The position numbers and the translations under genes are program-made. 64,000 nt of DNA, from NCBI GenBank assembly GCA_004194705.1, contig SADC01000194.1:1-64000 (forward strand). Direction: 5' to 3'. Positions 22,570-33,200 of the stretch are shown here, piece after piece. The notes beneath the pieces are model-generated. The model did not search any database, was not told the DNA's origin, and saw only the letters and a list, made by a program, of their open reading frames with translations. This DNA is from Ditylenchus dipsaci. Taxonomy: Eukaryota; Nematoda; Chromadorea; Rhabditida; Anguinidae. Within the stretch, counting starts at the first letter, position 1. Each line of letters opens with the position of its first letter.

Positions 22570-23265
22570 CTTCTTTGGTGCCCCCATACTCGGATTTTTT
22601 GAAAAGTGACCCAAAATCACTCCCAGAACTCATTTTCTGCAGAATAAGATACGAGAAGAATTTCTAAACACTTTCTAAATTAGAAAAATTAAATTTTGTC
22701 AAAAAAATTTGCCACCCGCTCCTTGGGGGTAGATGGTCCTTTCGGGTATTTTTGACCAAATTTTAACCTTTTTTACGCAAAATCTAGGTAAAAATGCAAG
22801 ATTTTGAACAGGTTTTCACTTCCTGGGGCCTACTGCATAAATAAACTCTGGTATGCATTTGTTTTTATGCATCCAGAGTCATTTTCGAGTGATTTGTGTC
22901 TCAGGTATGTGTGTGTGCGTATCTCAACCCAAGCAACCAAGCCCCTGCGCCCCGAAGGGAAGTCTAGAGGCTTAGACATAATTCCGAGCAAGACTCTTGA
23001 TCGAAAATGCATAGGAGAGTCTTTTTGCCCAGCTCCAGCAAGAAAAATGTGATAAATCACCCGAAAATGAACCTAAAATACCCGAAAAAGGCATCTACCC
23101 ACAAGGAGCGGGTGGCAAACTTTTTTGACAGAATTTAATTTTTCCAATTCAGAAAGTGTTTAGAAATGCTTCTTGTATCTTATTCTGCAGAAAAATGAGT
23201 TCTGGGAGTGATTTTGGGTCACTTTTCAAAAAATCCGAGTATGGGGGGGGGGGAACTAAAGAAGT
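22570..23265. repeat. Palindrome of about 700 bp around shared core copy 4
   Basis: Arms pair over about 230 bp each. CCATACTCGGATTTTTTGAA on the left is inverted at about 23225-23245, and TTTGCCACCCGCTCCTTG pairs with CAAGGAGCGGGTGGCAAA. The centre (about 22795-23042) is the shared core. These arms differ from those at 25605-26505 and 31680-32690. Confidence 0.8.
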
Positions 23266-23269
23266 ACCA

Positions 23270-24475
23270 ATTGAAGTATCTCTGATTGGTACACACTTTT
23301 CATGCCGAAAATTGGTATATTCCGGCCGGTTATGAGCTATTGGTGGCAGCAGCCTTGCATATGAGTATAATAATCAAGCAGCATAAAAATAAATGGTTTT
23401 GGCCAAAAAAGCGCTCACCAATCACAAATACTCCAATTTCGACTTCTTGAGCAAGTTGGAGTATTTTTCATCGTGAACTAACTCTTATCCGACTACAACT
23501 TCGTGTTCCTGAACGAGTTAATACAGTTTTAGCGTATTTTTCGTTGCAGCAGTTTCACTGAATATAATATTTTCACACCATAATTGATGCAAAAGTAGCA
23601 CAAAAATATGATTCTATTGAACGTAAGAAAAGTATGACGAGTTCAACACAAGGATGAGCTCCTGTTGGAACGATTTAGGCCCGAAAGATCATACCACTAC
23701 AAATGAAACCCTGCTTAAAAAGTTCAACAGCCTAAACCCAAAGTTGATTCTTCATTCTTCTCTTTTAGAAAACTTCAGAACTTTTACAAAGACTGTTTGA
23801 ATTTTCTGTATTTTTTTCAAAAGTTTTTTAATATTTTTTGGTGCACACAACCAGTGTTTTCAAAATTCAAAGTCAATATTTTCTCTCGAAAGTTTTAACA
23901 TTGCATGTACATTGTATGTAGCTTCTATTTTTTATTTTCTGTAACACTGGTTTCAACCTAAATTTTCTGAACTGAAAATTATGATAAAAAAAATTTTTAT
24001 AAATTGATATTTATTGTTTGCCGAAAAATTCAATAATGGCAGAATATTATTTGGTTTGCGAAAAAGACGAAATGTTCCACAAAAAAGCTTTAAACTTAAA
24101 TATGCCAAAGTTTTTTGTTTTTCACAGTATCAAAGGTATCGAATTTCATTGAATGAGTTCAGGAATTTAAAAAAAATTAACATAAAAATTTAACAAAAAT
24201 GACAATTTATATCAATTTTAGCTTTTTCGTACATTTCTAACATTTCAGCTTTTTCCCAAACCAAATCAGTATGAGCCTTAAAAATCTCGATGGATGTTTC
24301 GAACAATAGCTCGAAAACTCCGTTTTAGATACTCGTTTACTTATTTTTCCTTTTGGAAAATTATTATTATATTATTATTTTATAGCAAAAGTGTCTTTTT
24401 GTATCAATATTAACACCTAAACTAATTTGAGCAATAAAAAATAATGTCAGACAAACGTGAAAATCATTCACTTTT
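23270..24475. other. No gene seen (23270-24475)
   Basis: Very AT-rich sequence with no domain, array or terminal repeat recognised. Confidence 0.4.
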
Positions 24476-24507
24476 AGCCGACCGAAAAACCATTTTGATC
24501 ACCTTAA

Positions 24508-24883
24508 TGGAATATCAGTTAAAGAAGCAGATAATGAAGCGGACAGGAATGATTGCTCCAATGATAGTGCGTCCACGGTAATAATTACATGGTATTCCTA
24601 CTTTTTGTCATAAATCTACATTTTTTAAGAATCGCACCAACTTGTCCATACTAAAATAGATGAATTAGGCGAGGATATCCCGTTGACTAGTTCAGAAGAC
24701 AGCTCATTCTGCATCGACCACTTTTCTCCTTGTTTTGAGCTAAATGGCAGCAGAGTTACTCAACAAATGGAAAGCTCTAATCTAGTTATTGAAAAAGAGA
24801 AAAAATGATGGTGAGGAAAATTTTTTGAATCAGCTAGCAGTTGATCCAGTTGACTTCTCAAATTCTGCATATTTAACCGGTAC
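24508..24883 (+). CDS. Coding-like exons of an unknown acidic protein
   Basis: The first segment (to about 24580) reads NGISVKEADNEADRNDCSND and ends at a GTAATA donor. After a TTTTTTAAG acceptor, a second (about 24630-24883) reads VHTKIDELGEDIPLTSSEDS and ends with DPVDFSNSAYLT before a GTACTT donor. One base must be added in an A run at about 24800 to keep the second frame open. Codon-like patterning and acidic composition suggest real coding, but no family is recognised and the phase across the first intron does not fit. Confidence 0.4.
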
Positions 24884-25600
24884 TTTCTTAAGAAAAACAT
24901 ATTGTCTGTGACTTTTTTTTCAATATATCACTATCAAAATCAATATATCACTATCAAAATCAAATGTTCCTAAAATAATAACTAAGCTCAATAGACTCTA
25001 TGTTCCTTATGTTTTTCTAATCAGTATATACTGGTATAGTAACTTTTTGAAACAGCATGTAGCCTTGCTATCCTATTTCTAACTGACTCATTGTGAAAAA
25101 AACTCATGAAGAAGTTAGTCTTTATAGAACAATCTTTTTTAAAATATATTCTTTTACAACTTATCGTGATTCCATTGAGTCCGTTTTCATCTGGTTAGAA
25201 ACACAATACCAATACATTGCTAGCCGAAAAAAACTGTAGTACTAATTGGAAAAACACCGGAAACAAACTATTTAAAAAACTTAAGTGGGGAATTCCAATT
25301 AGTGGGAAGCGATATAACCTACTTTCAGTGTAACGAACTTTTGATAAACTATGACTGGTTATAGGGAGTTCATTGTATTGAGAGCTGACTCTAATTTAAT
25401 GTGGAAAGTCTCATACAGTCTAATGAATTTCAAAAGCATAGAGACCAATTTTCAAATTGATTTTTAAAAGGGCGAACAAAACCACAAAAAAATATTTGTG
25501 AATCGTCCCGTTTTTCAGTTTTTTACATAACTTCCATTTTTTACATAAAATCTTTAAAATCTGCTTTAAATAAAAATCCAAAATGATTTAGATGGGTTAT
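24884..25600. other. No gene seen (24884-25600)
   Basis: AT-rich. Contains a perfect direct duplication of AATATATCACTATCAAAATC at about 24922-24961. Confidence 0.4.
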
Positions 25601-25604
25601 ACTA

Positions 25605-26505
25605 CAGAACGAAACCAACCCCCCCCCTCCCCGCCCAGCTTGGGAAAAATTTACTTGTCCTCAAGAGGAAAGGACCCGTCTCATATTGCTTCTCGTGCTC
25701 TGAAACGGCACGGAAACACTTTGGTTTCTGAAAAATCGAAATTTTTTTTGATCTGCCTTGGTCCCCAAAGTAAAAAATGTAGGAAAATTCAAAAAAAATT
25801 TTTTTTATTCCCGCCAAAACATTTTTAAAAGGGAATTAGGGCTGTATGGAGGGGGAGAGACAAAAAGCGGCCACTTATCATAGAGGGCCCATTAAAAAGA
25901 AGATGTTGAACATAGTTTTGAATACTGGGGCCTACCGCATAATGAAACTCTGGTATGCATGCTTTTTCATGCATCCAGAGTCTCTTTCGAGTGATTTGTG
26001 TCTAAGGTATGTGGGTGTGCGCATCTCAACTCCAATCTCCCAAGCCCCTGCGCACGCTGCGGGGTGCAGGGGCTTGAGAGTTAGAGATGCGCGCAGTCAC
26101 TTACCTTAGACATGATTCCGAGAATTACTCTTGATCATAAAGTGCATATAGAGGCTCTTTTTGCCACGGCCCATGTTGAAAAACATGGTAAGACATCCGA
26201 AACAGTCCAGAATTCACTCTTTTAAGGTTTACCATAAAAGTAGCCCCTTTAATTCCCTTCCCCTCCCAATATAGCCATAATTCCCTTTAAAATGATTTGG
26301 CGGGAATTTAAAAAAAATATTTTGTTTTTTAATTTTCCTAAATTTTTACTTTGGGGGTCCAAGGCAAATCAAAATTTTTTTTTCGATTTTTTAGAAACCA
26401 AAGTGCTTATGTGCCGTTTCAGAGCACGAGAAACAATACGAGACGGGTCCTTTCCCGATGAGGAAAAGTGAATTTTTCGCTAGCTGGGGGGGGGGGGCGG
26501 GTTGG
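25605..26505. repeat. Palindrome of about 900 bp around shared core copy 5
   Basis: Left arm: AAGAGGAAAGGACCCGTCTC, CGTGCTCTGAAACGGCAC, CCTTGGTCCCCAAAGTAAAA and AAAAGGGAATTAGGGCTGTAT occur in order. They return inverted on the right up to about 26465. The core (about 25908-26165) is central. C/G tracts mark both outer edges. The AATTCCCTTCCCCTCCCAATA arm segment recurs at about 30240 and 32455, so arms are recombined between copies. Confidence 0.8.
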
Positions 26506-27228
26506 GGAGGGGGATGCAGGGATGAGCATTTTGCCTTTTTGTGAATTAAAAAGGGCAGAAAACTTGTCCTTTTTTGCCCTAAAGGGCAATTTCCGCCCTT
26601 TGGACAAATCGCCTTTTTAGGGCAAATTGCCCAAAAAGGCCCAAAGGGAATGTTTTTTTGCGGTAAAAAATAAAAATGCCCTAAGGGAATGTTTTTTGTG
26701 GTAGGTTTTCAGTCATTTATATGCAAAACTTTTGGATTACACGTGGGATTCATGTTCAGCGTAGTCGATTTGCTTGTAAGACCACTATTTCAGTAAGAAA
26801 TCAGGGAGAGGGCTGATTCGCCGTCGCGGTATTCGCCGTCAGCTTTATTCGCCGTCGCAAAATTCGCCGTCGGCTTAATTCGCCGTCGCAAAATTCGCCG
26901 TCGGCTTAATTCGCCGTCGGCTTAATTCGCCGTTGACGATATTCGCCGTCGGCTTAATTCGCCGTCGACGAAATTCGCCGTCGGCTTAATTTGCCGTTGA
27001 CGAAATTCGCCGTTGGCTTTTTTTGCCGTCGCAAAATTCGCCGTCGGCTTAATTCGCCGTCGGCTTAATTCGCCGTCGCAAATTCGCCGTCTAACAAAAT
27101 TAGCTTACTTCTATGAGCAAAAGTCAAATACGCAACATTTTCAAGTAATATTAGAATGATTAACGTAAAAAACCCTACTTGGTGAACAACTCCTACAATT
27201 AATGATTTTCGCACTTATCTATTTCCAG

Positions 27229-27322
27229 AAAATACTGATACATCATCTCCACAACTGATTTCAATCAATGGCAATTCCGATCCTACTTTATTCACCCTCA
27301 GCAAACACAACATTAATAACAG
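27229..27322 (+). pseudogene. Exon-like fragment carried inside the MULE
   Basis: An acceptor (TCTATTTCCAG) and donor (AACAG|GTAAAC) bound a 94-bp segment with one open plus-strand frame, NTDTSSPQLISINGNSDPTL and onward. It lies between the left terminal array and the end of the transposase, on the opposite strand. It may be a captured host exon or chance. Its start phase would fit the donor at 24883. Confidence 0.4.
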
Positions 27323-27390
27323 GTAAACGTACACACAAATTAGGAGCATATTTTTCTAGAACGCCGCCACCATTCCATTGGCCCACTCTA

Positions 27391-29351
27391 TCATTGTTTT
27401 CCGACCAGCAATGACTTGCGCAAATTGTTGCACCTGCGCGAGAATTCGTTTGTCGGTTCTGACACTCTTTGCGCTTCTCGGCTCAACGTGACCCGCAACG
27501 AACTGCTGAAGAAAATATCAAGAATAAACCAGAAATAATGGATGCCAAATAATGAGTTTACCAAATACTGTACTCGATAATCACCGTCATACGCAGCTCG
27601 AAGATGTCTGGCCATCCACCACTCTCCTGGATTGCTTCCCAGTAATCGCTTGAGTTTCTTGTTATTGGATTCCATCGTATTGTTGTCTCTAGGCCGCTTT
27701 TCCATGGTCGATGTGTACATATCTGCGACTGAGAAGGAGAAGAGCGGTCTAGTGTCCGGTGTACCATTTTTCCCAATAATTCCTATGCGTATAATGATGA
27801 GCAAAGAAGAAATATACCGATAAAGGCTTACCGATGAAGTTGTTTTCAATGTATTCCACGTAGCGCGGTATCTTTGGAAATTCAGCCACATTGTCCGCTT
27901 GCAGTAGCATTGGTTTCAAGTGATTGTGAAATAGAGAACTTCTGTATTGCTGCGGTGCGTACATTGGCGTAAGAAGAAGGCGGACCTAAGACATTGTAAC
28001 ACAATATGACAATAGCAAGTAGATAATCTAAGTGATAAGTACCTGGTAATGAAAATGGACATTAGTCTTGTACAGCTGCTTGTCCTTGTTAATGCTAACT
28101 TGCTTGATGCAGAGTGCTTGGTGCAGATGGAACGAGTCACCCTCAGTTTTGATACCTGGCCAGACCGCTTTGACCGCATTCATCGGTGCCTTTTCGTAAT
28201 CCCCTTGTAGAGTGTTGGGCGCAGTAACGGGAAGAGCTAAATTTGAAGTGGATTATATTGAATTATTTTTAGTAGAAGATCACTTACTTCTATCACCTTC
28301 TTGAAAAGCCTTTGATATGTCTCCTCATCCTTAGCCGGAAGCTGTGCGTGAATAAACGGGAAACTGACACAATGGACATACGGCTCGCCTCCTTCCGGAT
28401 GCACTATTCTTTCACGCTCCCCCATCAGAACAAATAACTAAAATTCGAACAGTAGAGTGACAGCGGCTTATAGGACAACGGTTAAGATTACCTGACTAAA
28501 CATTTTCTTCTTGTAACCTTTTCGATGTTGAAGTGCACAAGATGCGAATGTCCCATCGCCGAACACCGCCACAACATGCTGAACATCAAACATTGAATCT
28601 CCCCAAACAACCATGCGCTGAAAAAATAACAAGATATACAACCGCTAATAAATCTATGAAGGTACTTTTGCATCCAAAGGGCCTGAATCATAAAGCAAAA
28701 ATAAGCTTCCATCAGCGAAATTCTTCAGCGTGTCCGGGATGGCTTCAAATCGAAAATCTTTTGGCTCCGCTGGTAGATTCAGATACTTCCTCCTTTGCTT
28801 GTTTGCCCTTTGAATCATGCTTTTCCGACACGGAGTGTGCAACTTTTGAACATTGCTGAGCCTTTCCATTGATTGCTGCACCACCTGACTGCCCGGCTAA
28901 TAATGGATGTAATGAATGTAGATATGATGGAGATGAAAATATACCGTGTCGACGTTTGCCCTAATAAGTGCATTCTGCTTGTCCCTCACATCGGCGTTGC
29001 CACTCGCCACGATTGATCCTCGCATGTATGTTTTCCAATTTCAAATCGCAGCTTGCTGGTTGCACGCACGATCCACAGTCGGCCAGAGCATCGCTTTTGA
29101 TCACACTTGTAAAAGTTGTAAAGCGGAAGCTCATCCTCATCCACTTTCTTCGACGGCGCATCAAAACGATAAAGCTTGCCTTCATACTCGACTTTTGACC
29201 GTTCTTTCTTCTCGGAATCGTGCCATTTGACGTCAAAATCGATCTGCAACCGTCTGCGGTTTGGCCGAGATCTTCTTCGGTACTGGACCCATTTTCTCCA
29301 CTGGACGTGCTGACTATATCTTCTTCGCTGCTCATTTGATCCATAAAACAA
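27391..29351 (-). CDS. MULE transposase with N-terminal FLYWCH zinc finger
   Basis: This encodes a DDE-type Mutator-like transposase. The N-terminal part (29250-29000) is a FLYWCH finger: VEYEGKLYRFDAPSKK, YKCDQKRCSGRLWIV and GKHTCED carry the Cys/His ligands. Next comes SNVQKLHTPCRKSMIQRANK (about 28810). The catalytic aspartate motif is FGDGTF (about 28560), then GDYEKAPMNAV (second Asp, about 28190), GDSFHLHQAL (about 28120), and NNTMESNNKK with the Glu (about 27680). The stop is at 27391. Short introns with GT...AG ends separate the blocks, for example 27562-27507 of about 56 bp and one starting just after FSQ near 28493. All three catalytic residues are present. I did not see a clear inactivating stop, so it may be intact. 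Exact exon joins remain approximate. Confidence 0.82.
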
Positions 29352-29652
29352 TGAAGATTAGCATGACACAGACAAGTTGTACAAGAAAGCGAATTCAGTT
29401 AAACACGATATTCCTCAACGGCGAATTAAGCCGACGGCGAATATCGTCAACGGCGAATTAAGCCGACGGCGAATATCGTCGACGGCAAATTAAGCCGACG
29501 GCGAATTAAGCCGACGGCGAATTAAGCCGACGGCGAATATCGTCGACGGCGAATTAAGCCGACGGCAAATTTTGCGACGGCGAATCATGCCGACGGCGAA
29601 TAAAGCTGACGGCGAATACCGCGACGGCGAATCAGCCCTCTCCCAGAAATCA

Positions 29653-30035
29653 CTGTGATCTGAAATTCCACTCAAGACAAAAAACATACAAATTAAAATT
29701 TTCGTTTTTTTTAAATTTGGAATTCCACGGTGTCTTTTGAATTTTAAAAGCAGTTTTTCAAGCAAATCGACCATTTCGAACACGAATCCGTCAAAAAGGT
29801 ATGTAAAACTGCAAAACCACAAAATTTCAATAGTAAAAGTTGATGTGGTAATCACTCACTTTTATACGGCTTTTTTAACGGATTCGTGTTCAGAATGGTC
29901 GATTTGCTTGAAAAACTGCTTTTAAATTCAAAGACACCGTGGAATTCCAAATTTAAAAAAAAATCGAAAATTTTAATTTGTATGTTTTTTGTCTGGAGTG
30001 GAATTTCATATCACAGCGACTTCTTACTAAAATAG
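29653..30035. repeat. Palindrome whose left arm was split by the MULE
   Basis: Inverted arms contain AAATTTGGAATTCCACGGTGTC and GACACCGTGGAATTCCAAATTT, with the centre near 29825. The right arm extends through TTCTTACTAAAATAGTGGC. The matching CCACTATTTCAGTAAGAAATCA lies at about 26783-26803, on the far side of the MULE. The inner GAACACGAATCCG motif relates it to 15599-15997 and 51168-51942. Confidence 0.8.
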
Positions 30036-30039
30036 TGGC

Positions 30040-30580
30040 AAAATGCTCATTCCTCAGGGGGAAGGGGGGGGGCGGTGGTCATTCTATAGTGTTACCTTTA
30101 GATGAATTCATATTCTGACCTACTAATACTTTTAGAAGTTTTTCGACGCTACTATGACATACTTTTACTTTTAAAACACTGTGAGGCAGTCGAGAATATA
30201 GATATTCAAATTTATAATGTTCTGCCATAAAAGTGGCCCCTTTTATTCCCTTCCCCTCCCAATACAGCCCTTATTCCCTTTCAAATTCAAAAGGCGCCAA
30301 TTTGAATTTTTCAAATTTTGACTAAAAACCATGATACCCCCCTGTGGTTCGAAAATTTTTTTTTTTCTCAGAACAAAAAAAACGCGCGGCTTTCTCATGA
30401 AATCGGGGTCGAAAAACACGAATATAAAGTTATCTCCTCCACCTGATCAGTCCCGTGGGGGAGGGGGGATTCTGAACTCAAGCCCGAAGTTTTTTATTGT
30501 GCGGAAAACTATATTGTTTTTTTTTCACAAAGTTTTGAAAATTAAATAAAAAAAACATTTTTATCTACAATTGTGTCATT
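30040..30580. other. Palindrome-arm fragments, no gene (30040-30580)
   Basis: Contains TTATTCCCTTCCCCTCCCAATACAGCCC, shared with palindrome arms at 26250 and 32455, and a CTCAGAAC/AATATAAAG stretch. No coding recognised. Confidence 0.4.
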
Positions 30581-30583
30581 AAG

Positions 30584-30840
30584 AAAATGCCTTGCACAAA
30601 AATGCGGATGCACCAGGATCCATGCAAAAGGATGAAGACGAAACAGCGATAGAAGTTAGTGGAAATTCTTCTTCAGGACCAGTCTCCTCAATAAATATAC
30701 AGGAACTGGAGTATGAGCCAAAGAGAATCCCTTGTATTTCAACAACTTGTGCTAGAGAAGAACGGGATACCAACTTCAGACTCATTGCAGATAATTTTAG
30801 GCTTAAATTGTCAGAGAAGAGACGAAGATATTTTTTTGAA
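30584..30840 (+). CDS. Coding-like exon, unknown protein
   Basis: An acceptor-like CATTAAG precedes an open frame reading KNADAPGSMQKDEDETAIEV, then QELEYEPKRIPCISTTCARE, and ends RRRYFFE at a GTAGGTAA donor. The acidic-to-basic, non-repetitive sequence looks like true coding. Its start phase fits the donor at 24883 if 27229-27322 is skipped, so 24508-24883 and this exon may belong to one gene interrupted by repeats. No domain is recognised. Confidence 0.45.
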
Positions 30841-30944
30841 GTAGGTAATTAAAACGAATCTAAGCTTATCTCTGTTCTTAGGACGCATGACAGTTTCCGA
30901 TGGTTTATCTATCGGCCTTTGGTCCTGGAGCTGTGCAAAAGAGT

Positions 30945-31335
30945 CTATAAATGCGTGTGTGATCAAGAGTCTTGCTCAGACTCATGCCGCATTTCTAACC
31001 TTTAAGGGCTTGTAGGATTGGGGTTGAGATGCGCACACCCATATACCGTATTTCCTCTAATAAGCGCCCTGGGGCGCTTATTTTTCAAAAACCCCCAAAT
31101 CGGAAAATTTGGAATTCGATTTCGAGATTTTTGGGTGCTTAATCAAAATCTAAGAAGTGGAATCGGTAGAGCTCGTGGGAGTTAAGAAACGTATCAAACA
31201 GCTTTGCAAAATATTGCTTCTACACTGAGATCCAGATCCTCAAAGTCGAGGGGGGGCGTTTATTAGAGCGGGGGCGCTTATTAGAGGAAATACGTACCTT
31301 AGACACAAATCACTCCAAAGTGACTCTGGTCGCAT
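30945..31335. repeat. Shared palindrome core, copy 6, split by a MITE
   Basis: Core pieces GTGATCAAGAGTCTTGCTC and GGTTGAGATGCGCACACCCATA lie on the left. CCTTAGACACAAATCACTCC and the TGCATACCAGAG hairpin lie on the right. Between them is a MITE. Confidence 0.75.
31046..31294. mobile_element. TA-flanked MITE, second copy, nested in core copy 6
   Basis: Same family as 10050-10299. The ends are CCGTATTTCCTCTAATAAGC and its inverse, with TA on both sides. Removing it restores the core order ACCCATACCTTAGAC. Confidence 0.8.
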
Positions 31336-31364
31336 AAAAAATAATTGCATACCAGAGTTATTAA

Positions 31365-31690
31365 AGGAGGGGAAAAGCCATTTAGGTTTAAAAAAGTGGC
31401 TTCGGTGGCGCAGTGCGTAAGCATTTGTGTTTATGGTCATAAAAGGGCGCGCAGGTTCGATTCCGCATGCGTGCACTTCATTTTTTTGGCTTGTTTGACC
31501 AGTTCTAGGAGTAATTTGGGTCGTTTATTTCGAATCTGGCATTAAAAAACTCTGATTACTTCTAAAACTGGCTAAAAAAGACAAAAAAAGTAGCGTGACA
31601 CTACTTGGGATCGAACCTGCAACGCCATTTTTGACCAAAAAACGCAACTGCTTACGCACTTTTTCAAACCTAAAGGCTTTTCGGCGCTAC
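31365..31690. repeat. Palindrome with two facing tRNA-like segments
   Basis: The left segment (about 31395-31475, plus) has A-box-like TGGCGCAGTGCGTAAGC and B-box-like GGTTCGATTCC. The right segment (about 31605-31670, minus) has GTGCGTAAGC and GGTTCGATCCC. Outer arms GCCATTTAGGTTTAAAAAAG and CTTTTTCAAACCTAAAGGC also pair. Neither segment forms a good T stem, so they are tRNA-derived repeats and not tRNA genes. Confidence 0.55.
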
Positions 31691-32690
31691 TGGCTTATAC
31701 CCCCCCCCCCCAAACAGCTACTTTCTTATACCCCCCCCCCAATCCTTGGACCTACTGGCTTATACCCCCCCCCCAAAAATCAAGTTTTTTCAGAGTGTCT
31801 GAAAATCATTTTTAAGTAATAATTTGTCGTAAAAAGGCTAGGAAAGCAATTTAAAAGGGATTATGGGCTGTATTGGGAGGGAAGGGACAAAACAGGGGCC
31901 ACTTCTATAATGCCTATAAGTACCAAAGAGTATTAATTATCTTAGCAGTAAAGGCGCTTTCAAACCCAGCCACTTGTGGTGCACGTAAAAGTATAAGTAC
32001 TCGAGCTGATCAGACCGATCAGCTGGGTGGATCCTGATGGTTGTCCTTTAATTTTTGGATGGTTGAGCCTCTGGCTCGTAGCCCAGGCCTGAAGAGGGGG
32101 GAAACCCTTTTCGGCCGAAAAATCAAGATGTTGAACATAGTTTTGAATACTGGGGCCTACCGCATAAATAACTCTGGTATGCATGTTTTTTCATGCACCC
32201 AGAGTCACTTTCGAGTGATTTGTGTCTAAGGTATGTGGGTGTGCGCATCTCAACTCCAAGCCCCCTGCGCCCCCGAAGGGGGCGCAGGGGCTTGAGAGTT
32301 AGAGATGCGCGCACACACTTACCTTAGACATGATTCCGAGAAGTACTCTTGACCATAAAATGCATATAGAGTCTTTTTTTGCCACGGCCCAGTTGAAAAA
32401 CATGGTAAGACAGCCGAAGAATGGCCAAAAAAATTGACTAAAAAATGGCCCCCTATTGTTCCTTCCCTCCCAATACAGCCCATAATCCCTTTAAAATTGC
32501 TTTTCTAGCTTTTTACGACAAAATTATTACTTAAAAATAATTTTTAGATACTCTGAAAAAACTTGATTTGGGGAGGGGGGGGGGTATAAGCCAGTAGGTC
32601 CGATTTTAGGGGGGGGGTATAAGAAAGTAGCTTTTTGGGGAGGGGGTGGGTTATAAGCCAGTAGGGTCGGCTTTTCCACCTCCTTCAATG
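31680..32690. repeat. Palindrome of about 1 kb with poly-C arm tips around core copy 7
   Basis: The left tip repeats CTACTGGCTTATACCCCCCC three times. The right tip carries the inverse GGGGGTATAAGCCAGTAG. Inner arms pair (TTTAAAAGGGATTATGGGCT and AGCCCATAATCCCTTTAAA). The core is at about 32128-32385. Confidence 0.8.
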
Positions 32691-32699
32691 CGGTAGGGC

Positions 32700-33195
32700 T
32701 CAGTTCACAAAACTGCGTTCGATGTCTGTCTTTTTAGCTTTTAGGGGCATGTAAACAAGCAGTTGTTTTTTTGGGGCTCCTGCTTCAAAAGCAAGGTTTA
32801 ATAGCCTCCTCATTGTGAATGCATCCCTCCTAGCGTACTAATAGAGAAAATACGGTATTTTCGAATAGCAGTCTCTAAAAGCAGATATATCCACATTGTA
32901 TATAATGAGTCCTGTAATTCATAACCCATTTTCGTGCAGAAAAATAAAATTATTGAATAAATAAATCCTGATATCCTTAAACTTAAAAGCAATTTCAACT
33001 TTAGGCAGGATTTAAAAAATCAAACTAAAAAAATAGGTGCAACTTCATTTTTTATTAATAAACAAAATTGACTATAATTCATATTTATTTTTATATTATT
33101 CTCTTGAGTATATAATGTCATAAAAATTTTATTATCTTGAAAATTAAAATTAAATTTAAAATCAAAAGGTGACTCAGAGATTTGAACTTAGTCAT
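32700..33195. other. No gene seen (32700-33195)
   Basis: AT-rich. A GAAAATACGGTATTTTCG stretch near 32848 resembles a remnant of the CCGTATTT MITE end. Confidence 0.4.
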
Positions 33196-33200
33196 AATGA

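Larger units (their letters stand above)
26804..29644 (-). mobile_element. FLYWCH-type MULE with tandem-array terminal repeats
   Basis: Ends start GGGAGAGGGCTGATTCGCC in inverse orientation on each side. AGAAATCA is duplicated at 26796-26803 and 29645-29652. Both terminal inverted repeats are arrays of a 16-17 bp unit, ATTCGCCGTCGGCTTA, with a TTCGCCGTCGACGA variant: about 16 units on the left (26815-27090) and about 13 on the right (29412-29632). A transposase gene fills the interior on minus. This is the best candidate for an autonomous member of the array-ended elements here. Confidence 0.9.

Noticed and set aside
26815..27090. Regularly spaced repeats as a CRISPR array
   Set aside because: The units are directly adjacent without unique spacers, the array is inverted at the other end of a MULE, and the DNA is eukaryotic.
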